Assembly (NCBI GenBank): GCA_018713145.1
Contig: DVFP01000013.1
Location: 180,153-244,152, forward strand
Direction: 5' to 3'
Length of the DNA: 64,000 nt
DNA from: Candidatus Scybalocola faecavium
GTDB lineage: Bacteria; Bacillota; Clostridia; Lachnospirales; Lachnospiraceae
Of the stretch, positions 1 through 9,338 are shown piece by piece. Numbering within the stretch: position 1 is the stretch's first letter; each line of letters starts with the position of its first letter. The notes under the pieces are model-generated. The model saw only the letters and a list, made by a program, of their open reading frames with translations, did not search any database and was not told the origin of the DNA. A program made the position numbers and the translations under genes.

Positions 1-36
1 TTAGTATTTCGGGGCGCTAAACGACCGTATAAATAA

Positions 37-552
<516 letters not shown>

Positions 553-796
553 GATCAGGAAGCGAAGTATGTGCTTTTTAAAGAAATCATGAATCAACAG
601 TGGGAAGCCGGGCGGCATGCATATTCGACCGCCATTTTATCCCACTGCACCCCAAAATGCAATTTTAGCCTTGGTAGCCGAAGTCTCCCAACATCATCCC
701 TTTCTTGTTTGCTTATAACGCACAAATCCACATATCTGTATGAGACTGAGCGACACTCCCCATGAACAGCCCCTATCCTTTCACGAAAGAAATTCG

Positions 797-830
797 GTTA
801 CTGTTTACTGGCAAGCCAGTAAACAGTAAC
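797..830. repeat. Perfect 34-bp palindrome (16-bp arms, 2-bp centre)
   Basis: GTTACTGTTTACTGGC at 797-812 and its exact reverse complement at 815-830 flank AA. No T-run follows, so it is not a typical intrinsic terminator. It lies 13 bp upstream of the glmM -35 box. It could be an operator, a processed hairpin or a copy of a dispersed palindromic repeat; the sequence alone does not decide. Confidence 0.85.
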
Positions 831-842
831 GAACAATAATAT

Positions 843-870
843 TTGCAAAATCCTTAGAGTGTGATAAAAT
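843..870 (+). promoter_or_regulatory. Predicted sigma-70 promoter of glmM
   Basis: TTGCAA (843-848), a 16-bp spacer and TAAAAT (865-870), about 60 bp before the glmM start. Confidence 0.6.
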
Positions 871-928
871 TAAGCTGACATGGCGTCCGCCTGCAATCAT
901 TAACAAGATGAAATGGAGATTTATCGAG

Positions 929-2275
929 ATGGGAAAATATTTTGGAACTGATGGCTTCCGCGGTGAGGCAAACGTAACATTAACTGTGGAGCACGCATTT
1001 AAGGTTGGCCGTTTTTTAGGCTACCATTATGGTAAGGAGCACAAGGCAAATATTGTCATCGGCAAGGACACCCGCCGGTCCAGCTATATGTTTGAGTATG
1101 CTTTGGCAGCAGGCGTCACCGCCAGCGGGGCAAATGCCTACCTTCTCCACGTAACCACCACCCCCAGTGTATCTTATGTAGTACGCACAGAGGATTTTGA
1201 CTGCGGCATTATGATTTCCGCAAGCCATAATCCCTATTATGATAATGGTATTAAGATCATTAATGCCCAGGGACAGAAGATCGAGGCAGAAGTTGAACTT
1301 CAGATCGAGGACTATATTGACGGAAAAATCCCTGAGCTGCCTTTAGCTACCCGGGAAGATATTGGCCGGACCGTAGATTATGCTATGGGCCGGAATCGTT
1401 ACATCGGCCATTTGATTTCCCTGGCCACACGCTCCTTTAAAAATAAAAAAGTAGGCTTGGATTGTGCCAATGGTTCGGCTTCCGCTATTGCCAAAAGCGT
1501 TTTTGACGCTTTAGGAGCAAAGACATTTGTGATCCATGCAGAGCCGGATGGAACCAATATTAATAAAGACTGCGGTTCTACCCATATTAAGTCCCTCCAG
1601 AAATATGTCGTGGATAATGGCCTTGATGTAGGCTTTGCTTATGACGGTGACGCGGACCGGTGCCTGGCTGTAGATGAAAACGGCAACCTGGTAGACGGAG
1701 ATATGATCATGTATGTCTGCGGCTGCTATATGAAAGAGTGCGGCAAGCTGGCCAATAATACGGTTGTTGCCACAGTTATGTCCAATATCGGTCTTTTTAA
1801 AGCACTGGATGAGGCTGGTATTTCCTATGAAAAGACAGCGGTAGGAGATAAATATGTTTATGAAAATATGATGACTAACGGCCATTCCCTTGGCGGTGAG
1901 CAGTCCGGTCATATTATTTTCAGTCAGTATGCCCGCACCGGCGATGGGATCTTAACCTCCATCCAGTTAATGGAAGTAATGCTTGAAAAGAAAATGAGCC
2001 TGTCGGAACTGACAAAGCCGATCCATATTTATCCCCAGCTTTTAGTGAATGTAAAAGTTGCAGATAAAGCAGCGGCTATGAATGATCCTAAAGTGACAGA
2101 GGCAATCCGGGAGGCAGACAAAGAGCTGGCCGGAGATGGACGTATCCTTGTGCGGGAAAGCGGCACTGAGCCGGTGATCCGTGTTATGGCAGAGGCAGGA
2201 ACAGATGAGCTGTGCCGCCAGTATGTTGATCGGATCATTGATATATTAAAAGCAGACGGACATGTGATCGCCTGA
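929..2275 (+). CDS. glmM: Phosphoglucosamine mutase
   Basis: Predicted to interconvert glucosamine-6-phosphate and glucosamine-1-phosphate, on the route to UDP-GlcNAc and peptidoglycan. Alpha-D-phosphohexomutase motifs appear in order: the N-terminal GTDGFRG, the phosphoserine loop SASHNP (S99), the metal loop DGDADR near residue 240, the sugar loop GGEQSGH near 325, and the phosphate-binding RESGTEP near 410. The length of 448 residues is normal for GlmM. The start at 929 is chosen over an in-frame ATG at 908 because GGAG at 915-918 is well spaced and the family begins MGKYFGTDG. Other phosphohexomutases (ManB) are possible, but the motif set and length favour GlmM. Confidence 0.93.
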   Translation: MGKYFGTDGFRGEANVTLTVEHAFKVGRFLGYHYGKEHKANIVIGKDTRRSSYMFEYALAAGVTASGANAYLLHVTTTPSVSYVVRTEDFDCGIMISASHNPYYDNGIKIINAQGQKIEAEVELQIEDYIDGKIPELPLATREDIGRTVDYAMGRNRYIGHLISLATRSFKNKKVGLDCANGSASAIAKSVFDALGAKTFVIHAEPDGTNINKDCGSTHIKSLQKYVVDNGLDVGFAYDGDADRCLAVDENGNLVDGDMIMYVCGCYMKECGKLANNTVVATVMSNIGLFKALDEAGISYEKTAVGDKYVYENMMTNGHSLGGEQSGHIIFSQYARTGDGILTSIQLMEVMLEKKMSLSELTKPIHIYPQLLVNVKVADKAAAMNDPKVTEAIREADKELAGDGRILVRESGTEPVIRVMAEAGTDELCRQYVDRIIDILKADGHVIA

Positions 2276-2361
2276 CCGGAAATGGCTCGGCCAAAGCCGG
2301 GCTGAAACAGAAGGAGCAACTATATAAGGGGACAGAATTGTAGCAGGAAGGGTGATGCCGG

Positions 2362-3426
2362 GTGAAATTAAAGATAAAAAGAATCAGCAAAGGACTTTTG
2401 GCTGCGGCTCTGGTTTTATCCATGGCAGCCGGCTGCCAGCATAATGAAACAGAAACCATAACGGATGCCAGTCAGGAAACGGCGGCCCAGACGACGGGAA
2501 ATTTAGCCAATGGCCAGACGGTGATGAAGGATACAGTGATCGCTGTATCCATGCCGGCTGCGTCAGAAGGCTGGGATTACGATGCTGCCAGGAGTGCCGG
2601 CGCTTATCTGTCCTCTATAAGCAGTGATACGCTGGGATACATTTTATTTACGGCCTCATCTGCCCAGGAGCAGTCCGACCAGTTGGACAGTCTGGTGGGG
2701 GAAAATATCCATGCCGCGGTGGTTTATCCTGTAGATGATTCCCAACCCCTCCAGGGCGCGGCAAATCTTAAAAATTCCGGCGTGCCTGTTGTGGAATTTA
2801 ACGGAGAATTATCCGGGATCACCCCGGACGCTTCTGTAACCATGGACGAGGGCATTTTAGGAAGAAATGCAGCGCAAAGTATAGAGGATGCCGGCTGTGA
2901 AGGGATGAATGTACTGATGTTTACTGATGAGGGCAATGCACAGGAGGCAGAGCGGACACAAAGATTTGAAAGAGCATTGCCCTCCGGAATTTCCACTATT
3001 TCTGTGGCCACAGGCTGTGCTGACCGTGATGAGGCAAATGAGGCGCTGACCGACTGGCTTAGCGGCCAGGAGACAGACACTTTAGCTAATGTAGGGGCTG
3101 TCTTTGCTTCCGGAGAGGAATCCCTGTTAGGGGTTCTGGAAGGGCTTGCTTCCTATGAGGCGGCAAACGGCACAGCATTTCCTAACTTAAAGATCATTGC
3201 AGGCTGCGGCAGCAGCAATGACCTGCTGTCCTGGCTGAATGATAATGATGCGTATTCTGCCCAGACATGGTTTTATCCTTCAGAGGCTATTAACACAGCC
3301 ATTGACCTGGCCAGAGATATTACAAACGGCAGCTCTGTGGCGGATACAGCAGCTGTGGAGGCTGTCCGCGCGGATCATTCCTCGGCAGGCTCCTATATGG
3401 CAGGATTTGACGGATCAGGACGGTGA
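2362..3426 (+). CDS. Substrate-binding-like lipoprotein (periplasmic-binding-protein fold)
   Basis: A 354-residue predicted lipoprotein anchored outside the membrane. It starts with GTG after AGGAAGG; a basic N-terminus, a hydrophobic stretch and a lipobox ending AAGC place the lipid on C25. The body resembles the RbsB/LacI-type sugar-binding fold: VIAVSMPAASEGWDYDAARS, then the hydrophobic strand AAVVYPVDD and later NVGAVFASG. No ABC transporter genes adjoin it, so it may be an orphan binding protein or a sensor. The ligand cannot be told from sequence. A strong hairpin follows the stop. Confidence 0.7.
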   Translation: MKLKIKRISKGLLAAALVLSMAAGCQHNETETITDASQETAAQTTGNLANGQTVMKDTVIAVSMPAASEGWDYDAARSAGAYLSSISSDTLGYILFTASSAQEQSDQLDSLVGENIHAAVVYPVDDSQPLQGAANLKNSGVPVVEFNGELSGITPDASVTMDEGILGRNAAQSIEDAGCEGMNVLMFTDEGNAQEAERTQRFERALPSGISTISVATGCADRDEANEALTDWLSGQETDTLANVGAVFASGEESLLGVLEGLASYEAANGTAFPNLKIIAGCGSSNDLLSWLNDNDAYSAQTWFYPSEAINTAIDLARDITNGSSVADTAAVEAVRADHSSAGSYMAGFDGSGR

Positions 3427-3474
3427 ATCTTTCTGCCTGTTTTTCTGCTGCTCAAAGCGGCTGCGACAGATAAA

Positions 3475-3513
3475 GCAATAAGGCGGTGCCAAAACCTGGC
3501 GCCGCCTTATTGC
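3475..3513 (+). terminator. Strong hairpin, probable terminator of the lipoprotein gene
   Basis: GCAATAAGGCGG (3475-3486) pairs with CCGCCTTATTGC (3502-3513), extended by GCC/GGC around a short loop. The T-tract after it is poor, so termination efficiency is uncertain. Confidence 0.6.
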
Positions 3514-3640
3514 AGTACGATATTTTTCTGGACCGGATAAGCGGTGAGGAAAAGCATCATGGGCAGCCGGTCTTTTATCTATCCGGAAGAAGGCTGCGCT
3601 GCAAAAGAAATTGAAGCACTTGTAATAAATCCAACCATTA

Positions 3641-3696
3641 CCCCCATCACACCAGGATGCCTTCCGGATCCCCGGGACACCCTGATATGATGGGGG
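3641..3696 (-). terminator. Hairpin downstream of the Cys-rich gene, probable terminator
   Basis: CCCCCATCA (3641-3649) pairs with TGATGGGGG (3688-3696), and the interior is partly self-complementary. It lies just past the stop of the minus-strand gene. The 3514-3640 stretch before it shows no gene. Confidence 0.5.
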
Positions 3697-3730
3697 TTTA
3701 TTTCAGGCACGATCAGCCTGGGTATAAGGG

Positions 3731-4699
3731 TCAGATATTATCTGCGACTGATCCGGGGATCAGGGAGGACTCGGACAGGTCCGGTGTCCCGCTGATGGAA
3801 ACGGCGGCCGGCTGCTGGGCCTGGGAAGTGGTGCAGCAGTCGCATTTTTCTTCACATGCCTGTTTCAGGCAGCCCTCACATTTTGGCGGGCCAAGTTCCA
3901 AAGGCTTGATGGACAGCTCCAGGAGATCACCGCAGACAAAATCCATGCAGATGGTGTCATCATTGGGCTGGATGCTGGCCTTAGGCACAACAGCCTTGCC
4001 GTTGTGGGGAATGAGATATTGAGAGTAGTAAATACTTTTTACATAAACCGTCAGTCCGATGGTGATGGTGTTTAAGGACAGATCCATGTTGAGGATTTTT
4101 GGGATAGCGATCATATTCAGTCCCTGGTGCATAGTATTGTTATCCGATGAAAAGCCCACATACTGGATCACCGGAGTATTGTTTGACTGAGTATTGACAG
4201 AAACCCCGTAAGGCGCGAAAATCTCCAGTTCTACACTGGATGGATTGGTGTCCTCATCCATGGCGTCATAGCCGTCTGCGCTGCTGTCAGAGGGCAGGTA
4301 GGCGGCTGTCAGGGTTTGGGTTCCCAGGCTGCGGCCGGCACAGTCGTAAAAGGTGATCTGGAAAGTGACGGACAGATTGGTCAGGGTGACCAGATAACAG
4401 TTGGGACGGCCATTGATCTGGGTAACTGTGGTGGATGCAGTTTCAGATTGGCTTTGGGCAATGTTTATGATCTGGGCGGAAACGCTGGATATAGCTCCTG
4501 AAGGCGGGGTAATATCAATCGTCCGGCACAGATTGATCCCCAGCTCATCATAAACTACAGGCGCCAGTAAGGTAAGCACATCCGGGTCCCCGCAGATCGG
4601 ATGGACACATACGTCCTGGCAGTCTTTATTTTCTGAAACCCCGGTGCTCACATATCTTTTTGGACAGCTTTTGCAGCCGGAAGTGTTGCTTTTAGCCAT
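3731..4699 (-). CDS. Cysteine-rich protein of unknown function
   Basis: A 322-residue protein with no signal peptide or membrane segment. Cysteine pairs cluster at both ends (SGCKSCPKR and CQDVCVHPICGD near the N-terminus; CEGCLKQACEEKCDCC near the C-terminus). The middle is rich in Thr, Ile, Val and Asn with alternating beta-type pattern (for example TTVTQINGRPNCYLVTLTN). The ATG follows AGAAAGGATTAGGATC. I do not recognise the family. Cys-rich ends around a beta-rich core would fit a cross-linked structural protein such as a spore coat or exosporium component, but this is speculation. It is divergent from the coiled-coil gene at 4868. Confidence 0.6.
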   Translation of the reverse strand: MAKSNTSGCKSCPKRYVSTGVSENKDCQDVCVHPICGDPDVLTLLAPVVYDELGINLCRTIDITPPSGAISSVSAQIINIAQSQSETASTTVTQINGRPNCYLVTLTNLSVTFQITFYDCAGRSLGTQTLTAAYLPSDSSADGYDAMDEDTNPSSVELEIFAPYGVSVNTQSNNTPVIQYVGFSSDNNTMHQGLNMIAIPKILNMDLSLNTITIGLTVYVKSIYYSQYLIPHNGKAVVPKASIQPNDDTICMDFVCGDLLELSIKPLELGPPKCEGCLKQACEEKCDCCTTSQAQQPAAVSISGTPDLSESSLIPGSVADNI

Positions 4700-4867
4700 G
4701 ATCCTAATCCTTTCTATAATATTTTCTTAGTTCTATACTATGCGTTTTTCCAGGTTTGGTTCACACATCTCTCCACACACAAATTTAATGGCAGGCGGAC
4801 ATATAATATACAAATGTTTTGTACCGTGTCCGGACATGATTCGGATATATGAGTGTGGGAGGAAAGA

Positions 4868-5686
4868 ATGAATACCATTTATGAACTGCCCCATGGGCGG
4901 AAGGTCATGATTTATATGGAAAATAACCGGATCTTATTGCTTTTTACCCCGCTGCGGCCGGGACAAATGCCGGTGGTGCGCCATAATGACTGTCTTGGGT
5001 GGCTTTTTTCAGCGGTTTGGCAGGGGCATATTTATTATGTTTATGAGAATTTCGGACATCAGATCCTTTTTGGATGTCTGGATCAGGAAGGAGCCCGGGT
5101 AGTTTTAAGCCCGGTGTCTGACCGTCAGATGTATGAAGCTCCCGTACTGCATCCGGTTGGCGGGCAGCTGTATTTGTTTTATCAGCAGTGCTTTGAAAAT
5201 TCCCAGAGACGGCTTTTTATGGCAGATCCGTGGCATCCGGAGGAGGCTTCCTGTCTATGGGAGGGAGCGGAAAGCAGGATTTATGTAAACTGGTATGAGT
5301 TAGGGGAAAAGGAATTCATGGCTTTGAGCCGGGAAGGGGAAGCTGCTGCAGCCTTTGTCTGGTGCCGGGAGGACCGTCAGTATCAGGTGTGGGAGGCGGA
5401 AGATCCATCCCGGATGAAAGCAGAACGAGACCAGTGGAAGGCGAAATGGGACCAGGCATCCCGGGATCTTGAACAGGCCGGGCTCCGGGAAGCCCAGTGG
5501 AAACAGGAGGGCCGGGAATTAAAGCGCCGGCTGGCTGATACCCAGGCTAAGTATGCCAGTACCCAGGCCCAGCTGGCCAGCGCCAAGACCCAGTATGATC
5601 AGCTGGCCCAGACTGCAAGGCAGCTGCAGAAGATCGGAAAGCATTGGCGGGATAAATATATGGCGGTGAAAGACCGGGAAGCTTAG
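4868..5686 (+). CDS. Unknown protein with a C-terminal coiled coil
   Basis: A 272-residue soluble protein. The ATG at 4868 is preferred over the upstream GTG at 4853 because GGGAGGAAAG lies directly before it. Residues 1-175 are rich in Tyr, Trp and Phe with short repeated beta-like units (HIYYVYENFG, GQLYLFYQQ), suggesting a propeller-like or WD-like fold. From about residue 180 a Gln/Ala/Arg/Lys-rich heptad region forms a coiled coil to the end. No family recognised. It is divergent from the Cys-rich gene, and the shared 168-bp gap may hold promoters for both. Confidence 0.6.
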   Translation: MNTIYELPHGRKVMIYMENNRILLLFTPLRPGQMPVVRHNDCLGWLFSAVWQGHIYYVYENFGHQILFGCLDQEGARVVLSPVSDRQMYEAPVLHPVGGQLYLFYQQCFENSQRRLFMADPWHPEEASCLWEGAESRIYVNWYELGEKEFMALSREGEAAAAFVWCREDRQYQVWEAEDPSRMKAERDQWKAKWDQASRDLEQAGLREAQWKQEGRELKRRLADTQAKYASTQAQLASAKTQYDQLAQTARQLQKIGKHWRDKYMAVKDREA

Positions 5687-5889
5687 TGTCTGAAACAGAC
5701 AGATGTCCGGAATATTGACCGGCCGGATGAACTGTTCATAAAAAATCAATATTTTTTATGAAAGCCTATCTTTTTTTCTTTGGCAGATGTTATACATTAT
5801 AGAAGAGATGATTTATGTGAGTGTGGTGTCTCATGCCCATTTTCCGGGCAGCTTATTATATGATGAGACAAAATTTCCAGGAGGCTATC

Positions 5890-6474
5890 GTGGATGGTGA
5901 TTTAACTTTAATACGAAAAATGAAGCAGGGAGACAGGGAAGCTTTTGAGACCTTTGTTCAAAAGTATTACGGAGAAATCTTAAAATACTGCGGCTGGCAC
6001 TGTCAAGATCCGGAAGAAGCAAAAGATCTGACCCAGGAAACCTTTGTTCGTTTTATGGGCGGCCTGTCCGGCTATCATCATAAAGGAAAGGCAAAAAATT
6101 ATTTATATACGATCGCAGGGAATCTTTGCAAAGATTATTACAAAAAATCCAGGAAAACTTTAGGAGGAGACCGCTTTGGCATGGGAGCCTTCAATGGTCA
6201 AAACCCTCTGTATACTTTGGATGACGGGAAAGAAAATGGAGAGAAAGCCGTCCCCGGGCCGGAGTCCCGGGTGACGGACAAAATCCTGGTGGAGTGGGCC
6301 CTGGGACAGCTGTCGGAAGAATTTCGGGAAATCGTGATCCTGTATTACTTTCAGGATCTTACCCTGGTTCAGATTGCCAGGGTGCTGGGGATTGGCCTGC
6401 CTCTGGCAAAATACCGGTTCAGACAGGCAAAAATCAAACTGAAAGCGCTGCTTGAAGCTGAAAGTGCTGATTGA
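5890..6474 (+). CDS. ECF-type RNA polymerase sigma factor
   Basis: A 194-residue sigma-70 family protein of the ECF group. Region 2 is seen in DREAFETFVQKYYGEILKY and DLTQETFVRFM, and region 4 with its helix-turn-helix in LTLVQIARVLGIGL. The start is placed at GTG 5890 because a perfect AGGAGG (5879-5884) precedes it by 5 bp; the longer frame from 5821 has no comparable site and lacks sigma homology. The next genes (membrane protein, ABC ATPase, permease) are tightly spaced, suggesting that it controls or is co-transcribed with an export or stress-response transporter. Confidence 0.88.
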   Translation: MDGDLTLIRKMKQGDREAFETFVQKYYGEILKYCGWHCQDPEEAKDLTQETFVRFMGGLSGYHHKGKAKNYLYTIAGNLCKDYYKKSRKTLGGDRFGMGAFNGQNPLYTLDDGKENGEKAVPGPESRVTDKILVEWALGQLSEEFREIVILYYFQDLTLVQIARVLGIGLPLAKYRFRQAKIKLKALLEAESAD

Positions 6475-6492
6475 AAAGGAGGATGATACGTC

Positions 6493-7257
6493 ATGGATCT
6501 GGAAAATGTATTAAAAGAATACAGACAAGCCCGGGCATTAAAGCCTGAAAAAGAAAATATGGAAGCAGCAGTGGAAGCTGGATGGGGTGCTTTTATGCAA
6601 GGAGAAGAAGTTCAGATACTTTCCTACGCCGGCTTTTTAAGGATGCAGTTTCGGGTCATGAAAAAACGATGGTGGCTGTTCCAGCTATTGGTCCTTGCAG
6701 GGATCGGTTTTTTTTATCCCACAATGGATGGAGCATGGCAGGCGCACCGGACTCTGGGGGTGGCTGCTTCCCTGTTTGTGATCCTGCTGATCCCGGAACT
6801 TTGGAGAAACCGTTCCGGTCAGGCTATGGAGGTGGAGGCAGCTGCTTACTATTCTTTAAAGCAGGTGTATGCAGCCCGGATGCTTCTTTTTGGCATTGCT
6901 GATGTTTTTATGCTCACCGGATTTATTGCTGCGGCATCGATGACGATGAAGCTGGCCATGACAGAGCTTTTGATCCAGTTTCTTTTTCCAATGACAGTAA
7001 CGGCATGTATCTGTTTTGGCTTTTTATGCAGCGAAAAATATTTTTCCGGCACCGCCGCTGCTGGCATGTGTCTGATCTGGAGCGTTGTATGGTGGATGGT
7101 TCTTTTAAATGAGCAGATCTACGCCGCGATTACTATGCCTGTATGGGTCGGACTGTTTGTCCTTGCTTTGGTATTTTTTGGATTTTCCATGGTGCGGTCT
7201 GTAAAAAAATGTGAAGCGGTCTGGGAGGTGAAAGCAGATGGAATTGAAATTGAATAA
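6493..7257 (+). CDS. Membrane protein of the sigma/ABC operon
   Basis: A 254-residue protein with a cytosolic N-terminus of about 60 residues, then roughly six hydrophobic segments (WWLFQLLVLAGIGFFYP, LGVAASLFVILLIPEL, and others to VGLFVLALVFFGFSM). It starts 18 bp after the sigma factor and overlaps the ABC ATPase gene by 20 bp. Two roles are plausible: a membrane anti-sigma factor for the ECF protein, or a permease-like subunit of the ABC system. The soluble N-terminus before the first segment, where anti-sigma domains usually lie, slightly favours the former, but no zinc-binding anti-sigma motif is seen. Confidence 0.7.
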   Translation: MDLENVLKEYRQARALKPEKENMEAAVEAGWGAFMQGEEVQILSYAGFLRMQFRVMKKRWWLFQLLVLAGIGFFYPTMDGAWQAHRTLGVAASLFVILLIPELWRNRSGQAMEVEAAAYYSLKQVYAARMLLFGIADVFMLTGFIAAASMTMKLAMTELLIQFLFPMTVTACICFGFLCSEKYFSGTAAAGMCLIWSVVWWMVLLNEQIYAAITMPVWVGLFVLALVFFGFSMVRSVKKCEAVWEVKADGIEIE

Positions 7258-8125
7258 TGTGACCAAAAATTTCGGGCAGATCCAGGCAGTCTGCCATGTG
7301 GATCAGACGATGAACAGCGGCGTATACGGCCTGCTGGGTGAAAATGGCGCAGGCAAGACGACTCTGATGCGGATGATGTGTACCCTGTTGACGCCTACAC
7401 AAGGAAACATTACCTGTGATGGCCGGGATATTTTCCGCATGGACGGAGAATACCGCAGGATCTTAGGGTACCTGCCGCAGGATTTTGGTGCCTATCCGGA
7501 GTTTACGGTAAAGGATTATCTCCTTTATATGGGAGCCCTAAAAGGTCTGAGACCGGCTGTGGCAAAAAAACGGGCCGGGGAGATGATGGAGCTGACCGGA
7601 CTTTCATCGATTTCCGGCAGAAAGATGAAAAAGCTGTCCGGAGGGATGCGCCGCCGGGCAGGGATTGCCCAGGCTATGTTAAATGATCCCGGAATCCTGA
7701 TTTTAGATGAACCCACTGCCGGGCTGGATCCCAACGAGCGGATCCGGTTCAGGAACCTGATCAGTGAATTAGCCCAGAATCGCCTGGTATTTCTTTCTAC
7801 CCACATTGTGTCTGATGTAGAATATATCGCTAATGAAATCTGGATGATGAAAGAAGGCGGTATAGTGTGCCAGGGGACAGCCCGGAATCTGATCAATTCC
7901 ATGCCGGAAAATGTATGGGACTGTTTTGCAGATAAAGCCATGGTGCCAATGCTTATGAAAAAGTATAAAATTTCCAACATAAAATCAGAGCCGGAAGGAA
8001 TCGGGCTTCGGATCATTGCCAGCCAAAAACCGTTCCCCGACGCCAAAAAGGTCCAAGCCTCCCTGGAGGATGTATTTTTGTACTATGTGGGAGATGAAAG
8101 GGGAGGCGGCCATGATCTTTTATGA
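7238..8125 (+). CDS. ABC transporter ATP-binding protein
   Basis: A 295-residue cytosolic ATPase of the drug/lantibiotic-export (BcrA/NatA-like) type. Walker A GENGAGKTT is at about 34-42, the signature LSGGM near 131, Walker [13 protein letters not shown] near 152, and the switch histidine in STHIVSD. It overlaps the preceding membrane gene by 20 bp and the permease gene by 14 bp, so translation is probably coupled. The substrate is not evident; the linked sigma factor hints at export or self-protection under envelope stress. Confidence 0.93.
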   Translation: MELKLNNVTKNFGQIQAVCHVDQTMNSGVYGLLGENGAGKTTLMRMMCTLLTPTQGNITCDGRDIFRMDGEYRRILGYLPQDFGAYPEFTVKDYLLYMGALKGLRPAVAKKRAGEMMELTGLSSISGRKMKKLSGGMRRRAGIAQAMLNDPGILILDEPTAGLDPNERIRFRNLISELAQNRLVFLSTHIVSDVEYIANEIWMMKEGGIVCQGTARNLINSMPENVWDCFADKAMVPMLMKKYKISNIKSEPEGIGLRIIASQKPFPDAKKVQASLEDVFLYYVGDERGGGHDLL

Positions 8126-9338
8126 AATGAAAAAGATCCTTTTAAAAAACAGCGCCAAAGTGGCTCTGATTTTTCTGGGAGGGGTAACACTTTTTATGAT
8201 CCATATGGCCATCAATGGCGTATGGTATGTCGATGAGTCCGGCATCAGCCATTACGGTATAAAGGCGGCCAGACTTTTGGAGGAAGTCAAATCCCAGTGG
8301 GAAGGCCCTTTGACGACAGAGCATCTGGCCCGGGTCATTGAAACAAATAATAAGGAAAATGCCAGTCCTCAGGCCATGTCTGATAATATTGATCAGCAAA
8401 ACATTTCCTTTGGACGAAAACAGGGGTACTCGGATATTTTGCTGCTCCTTGACAAGGCTTTTGGCACCTTTGACCAATTTGATTATTATACGGTGAATGA
8501 GCTGACAGTTGAAGATGCGGGAAACTTTTACACTGGGAGAGTGGAAAGTGTACGCCAGTGGCTGGATGGAGAAGCAGGGGAAAGATACACGCAGCAAGAA
8601 AAGGAATACCTGATCCGTCAGTTTGAGAAAGTAAAGGTTCCCCTGTATTATGAGGCGGCGGATGGCTGGGACCAGCTTTTTTACCTTTCTCCTAGCCTGA
8701 TCACAGTCATTGCCCTGGTCATCGGTTATTTAGTGTCCGGCATTTTTTCCTGCGAAAAGCAGTGGAAAGCAGACGCCGTCTTTTTCACATCCTTTCATGG
8801 AAAGAAAAAAGGGGTAAGGAGCAAGCTTTGGGCCGGGCTGGCCATTACGGCAGGGACTTACTTTACTTCCATGGCTATATTTACCGGGGGAGTCCTTGGC
8901 TGCATCGGCACCGGAGGAGCAGGGACCATGATCCAGGCCCAGTTTTTCGGCTGCGACAGTCTTTATAATATGACTGTATGGCAGGAATATGTGGTGATCC
9001 TTTTGGGAGGGTTTTTAGGCTGCCTGTTTTTCGCTCTTTTAGCCATGGCGGTGTCTGCCGGGACAGGCTCCTCCATCCTGGCAGTGACGATCCCATTTAT
9101 TTTTATATTGCTCCCTAATTTTCTGGCAAATTTGGCGATCCCCGGTCTTGACCAGGTTTTTGCGCTGCTGCCGGATCAGCTCCTACAGATGAACCTGGTC
9201 ATTTCCGGGTATCATCTGTATCCGGTGGGAGGAATGGTTTTTGGGGCCGTGCCCCTGTTGTTTATGATTTACGGAGGACTTACTCTGGGGCTGCTCCCCG
9301 GGATCTATATGCTTTACACAAGGACGGTGGTTAGATGA
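8112..9338 (+). CDS. ABC transporter permease
   Basis: A 408-residue membrane protein. The start is ATG 8112, after AGGGGAGG, rather than the upstream in-frame ATG inside the ATPase gene. One hydrophobic segment near the N-terminus (VALIFLGGVTLFMIHMA) is followed by an extracytoplasmic domain of about 170 residues and then a cluster of five or so segments (ITVIALVIGYLVSGIFS onward). That is the ABC-2-like layout of NatB/BcrB-type permeases. Its stop overlaps the next start (ATGA), extending the operon to the carboxypeptidase gene. Confidence 0.82.
   Translation: MIFYEMKKILLKNSAKVALIFLGGVTLFMIHMAINGVWYVDESGISHYGIKAARLLEEVKSQWEGPLTTEHLARVIETNNKENASPQAMSDNIDQQNISFGRKQGYSDILLLLDKAFGTFDQFDYYTVNELTVEDAGNFYTGRVESVRQWLDGEAGERYTQQEKEYLIRQFEKVKVPLYYEAADGWDQLFYLSPSLITVIALVIGYLVSGIFSCEKQWKADAVFFTSFHGKKKGVRSKLWAGLAITAGTYFTSMAIFTGGVLGCIGTGGAGTMIQAQFFGCDSLYNMTVWQEYVVILLGGFLGCLFFALLAMAVSAGTGSSILAVTIPFIFILLPNFLANLAIPGLDQVFALLPDQLLQMNLVISGYHLYPVGGMVFGAVPLLFMIYGGLTLGLLPGIYMLYTRTVVR

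Larger units (their letters stand above)
553..907. other. Intergenic region between cdd and glmM
   Basis: No credible gene is present. A 64-codon open frame at 571-765 has a composition unlike a protein (Ser/Thr/His/Cys-rich, no domain). The recognisable content is a perfect 34-bp palindrome at 797-830 and a promoter for glmM at 843-870. Confidence 0.6.

Noticed and set aside
571..765. 64-codon open frame between cdd and glmM
   Set aside because: No ribosome site at a useful distance, protein-unlike composition and no domain.
3657..4022. 121-codon plus-strand frame
   Set aside because: Antisense to the Cys-rich gene, which has a better start and coding pattern.
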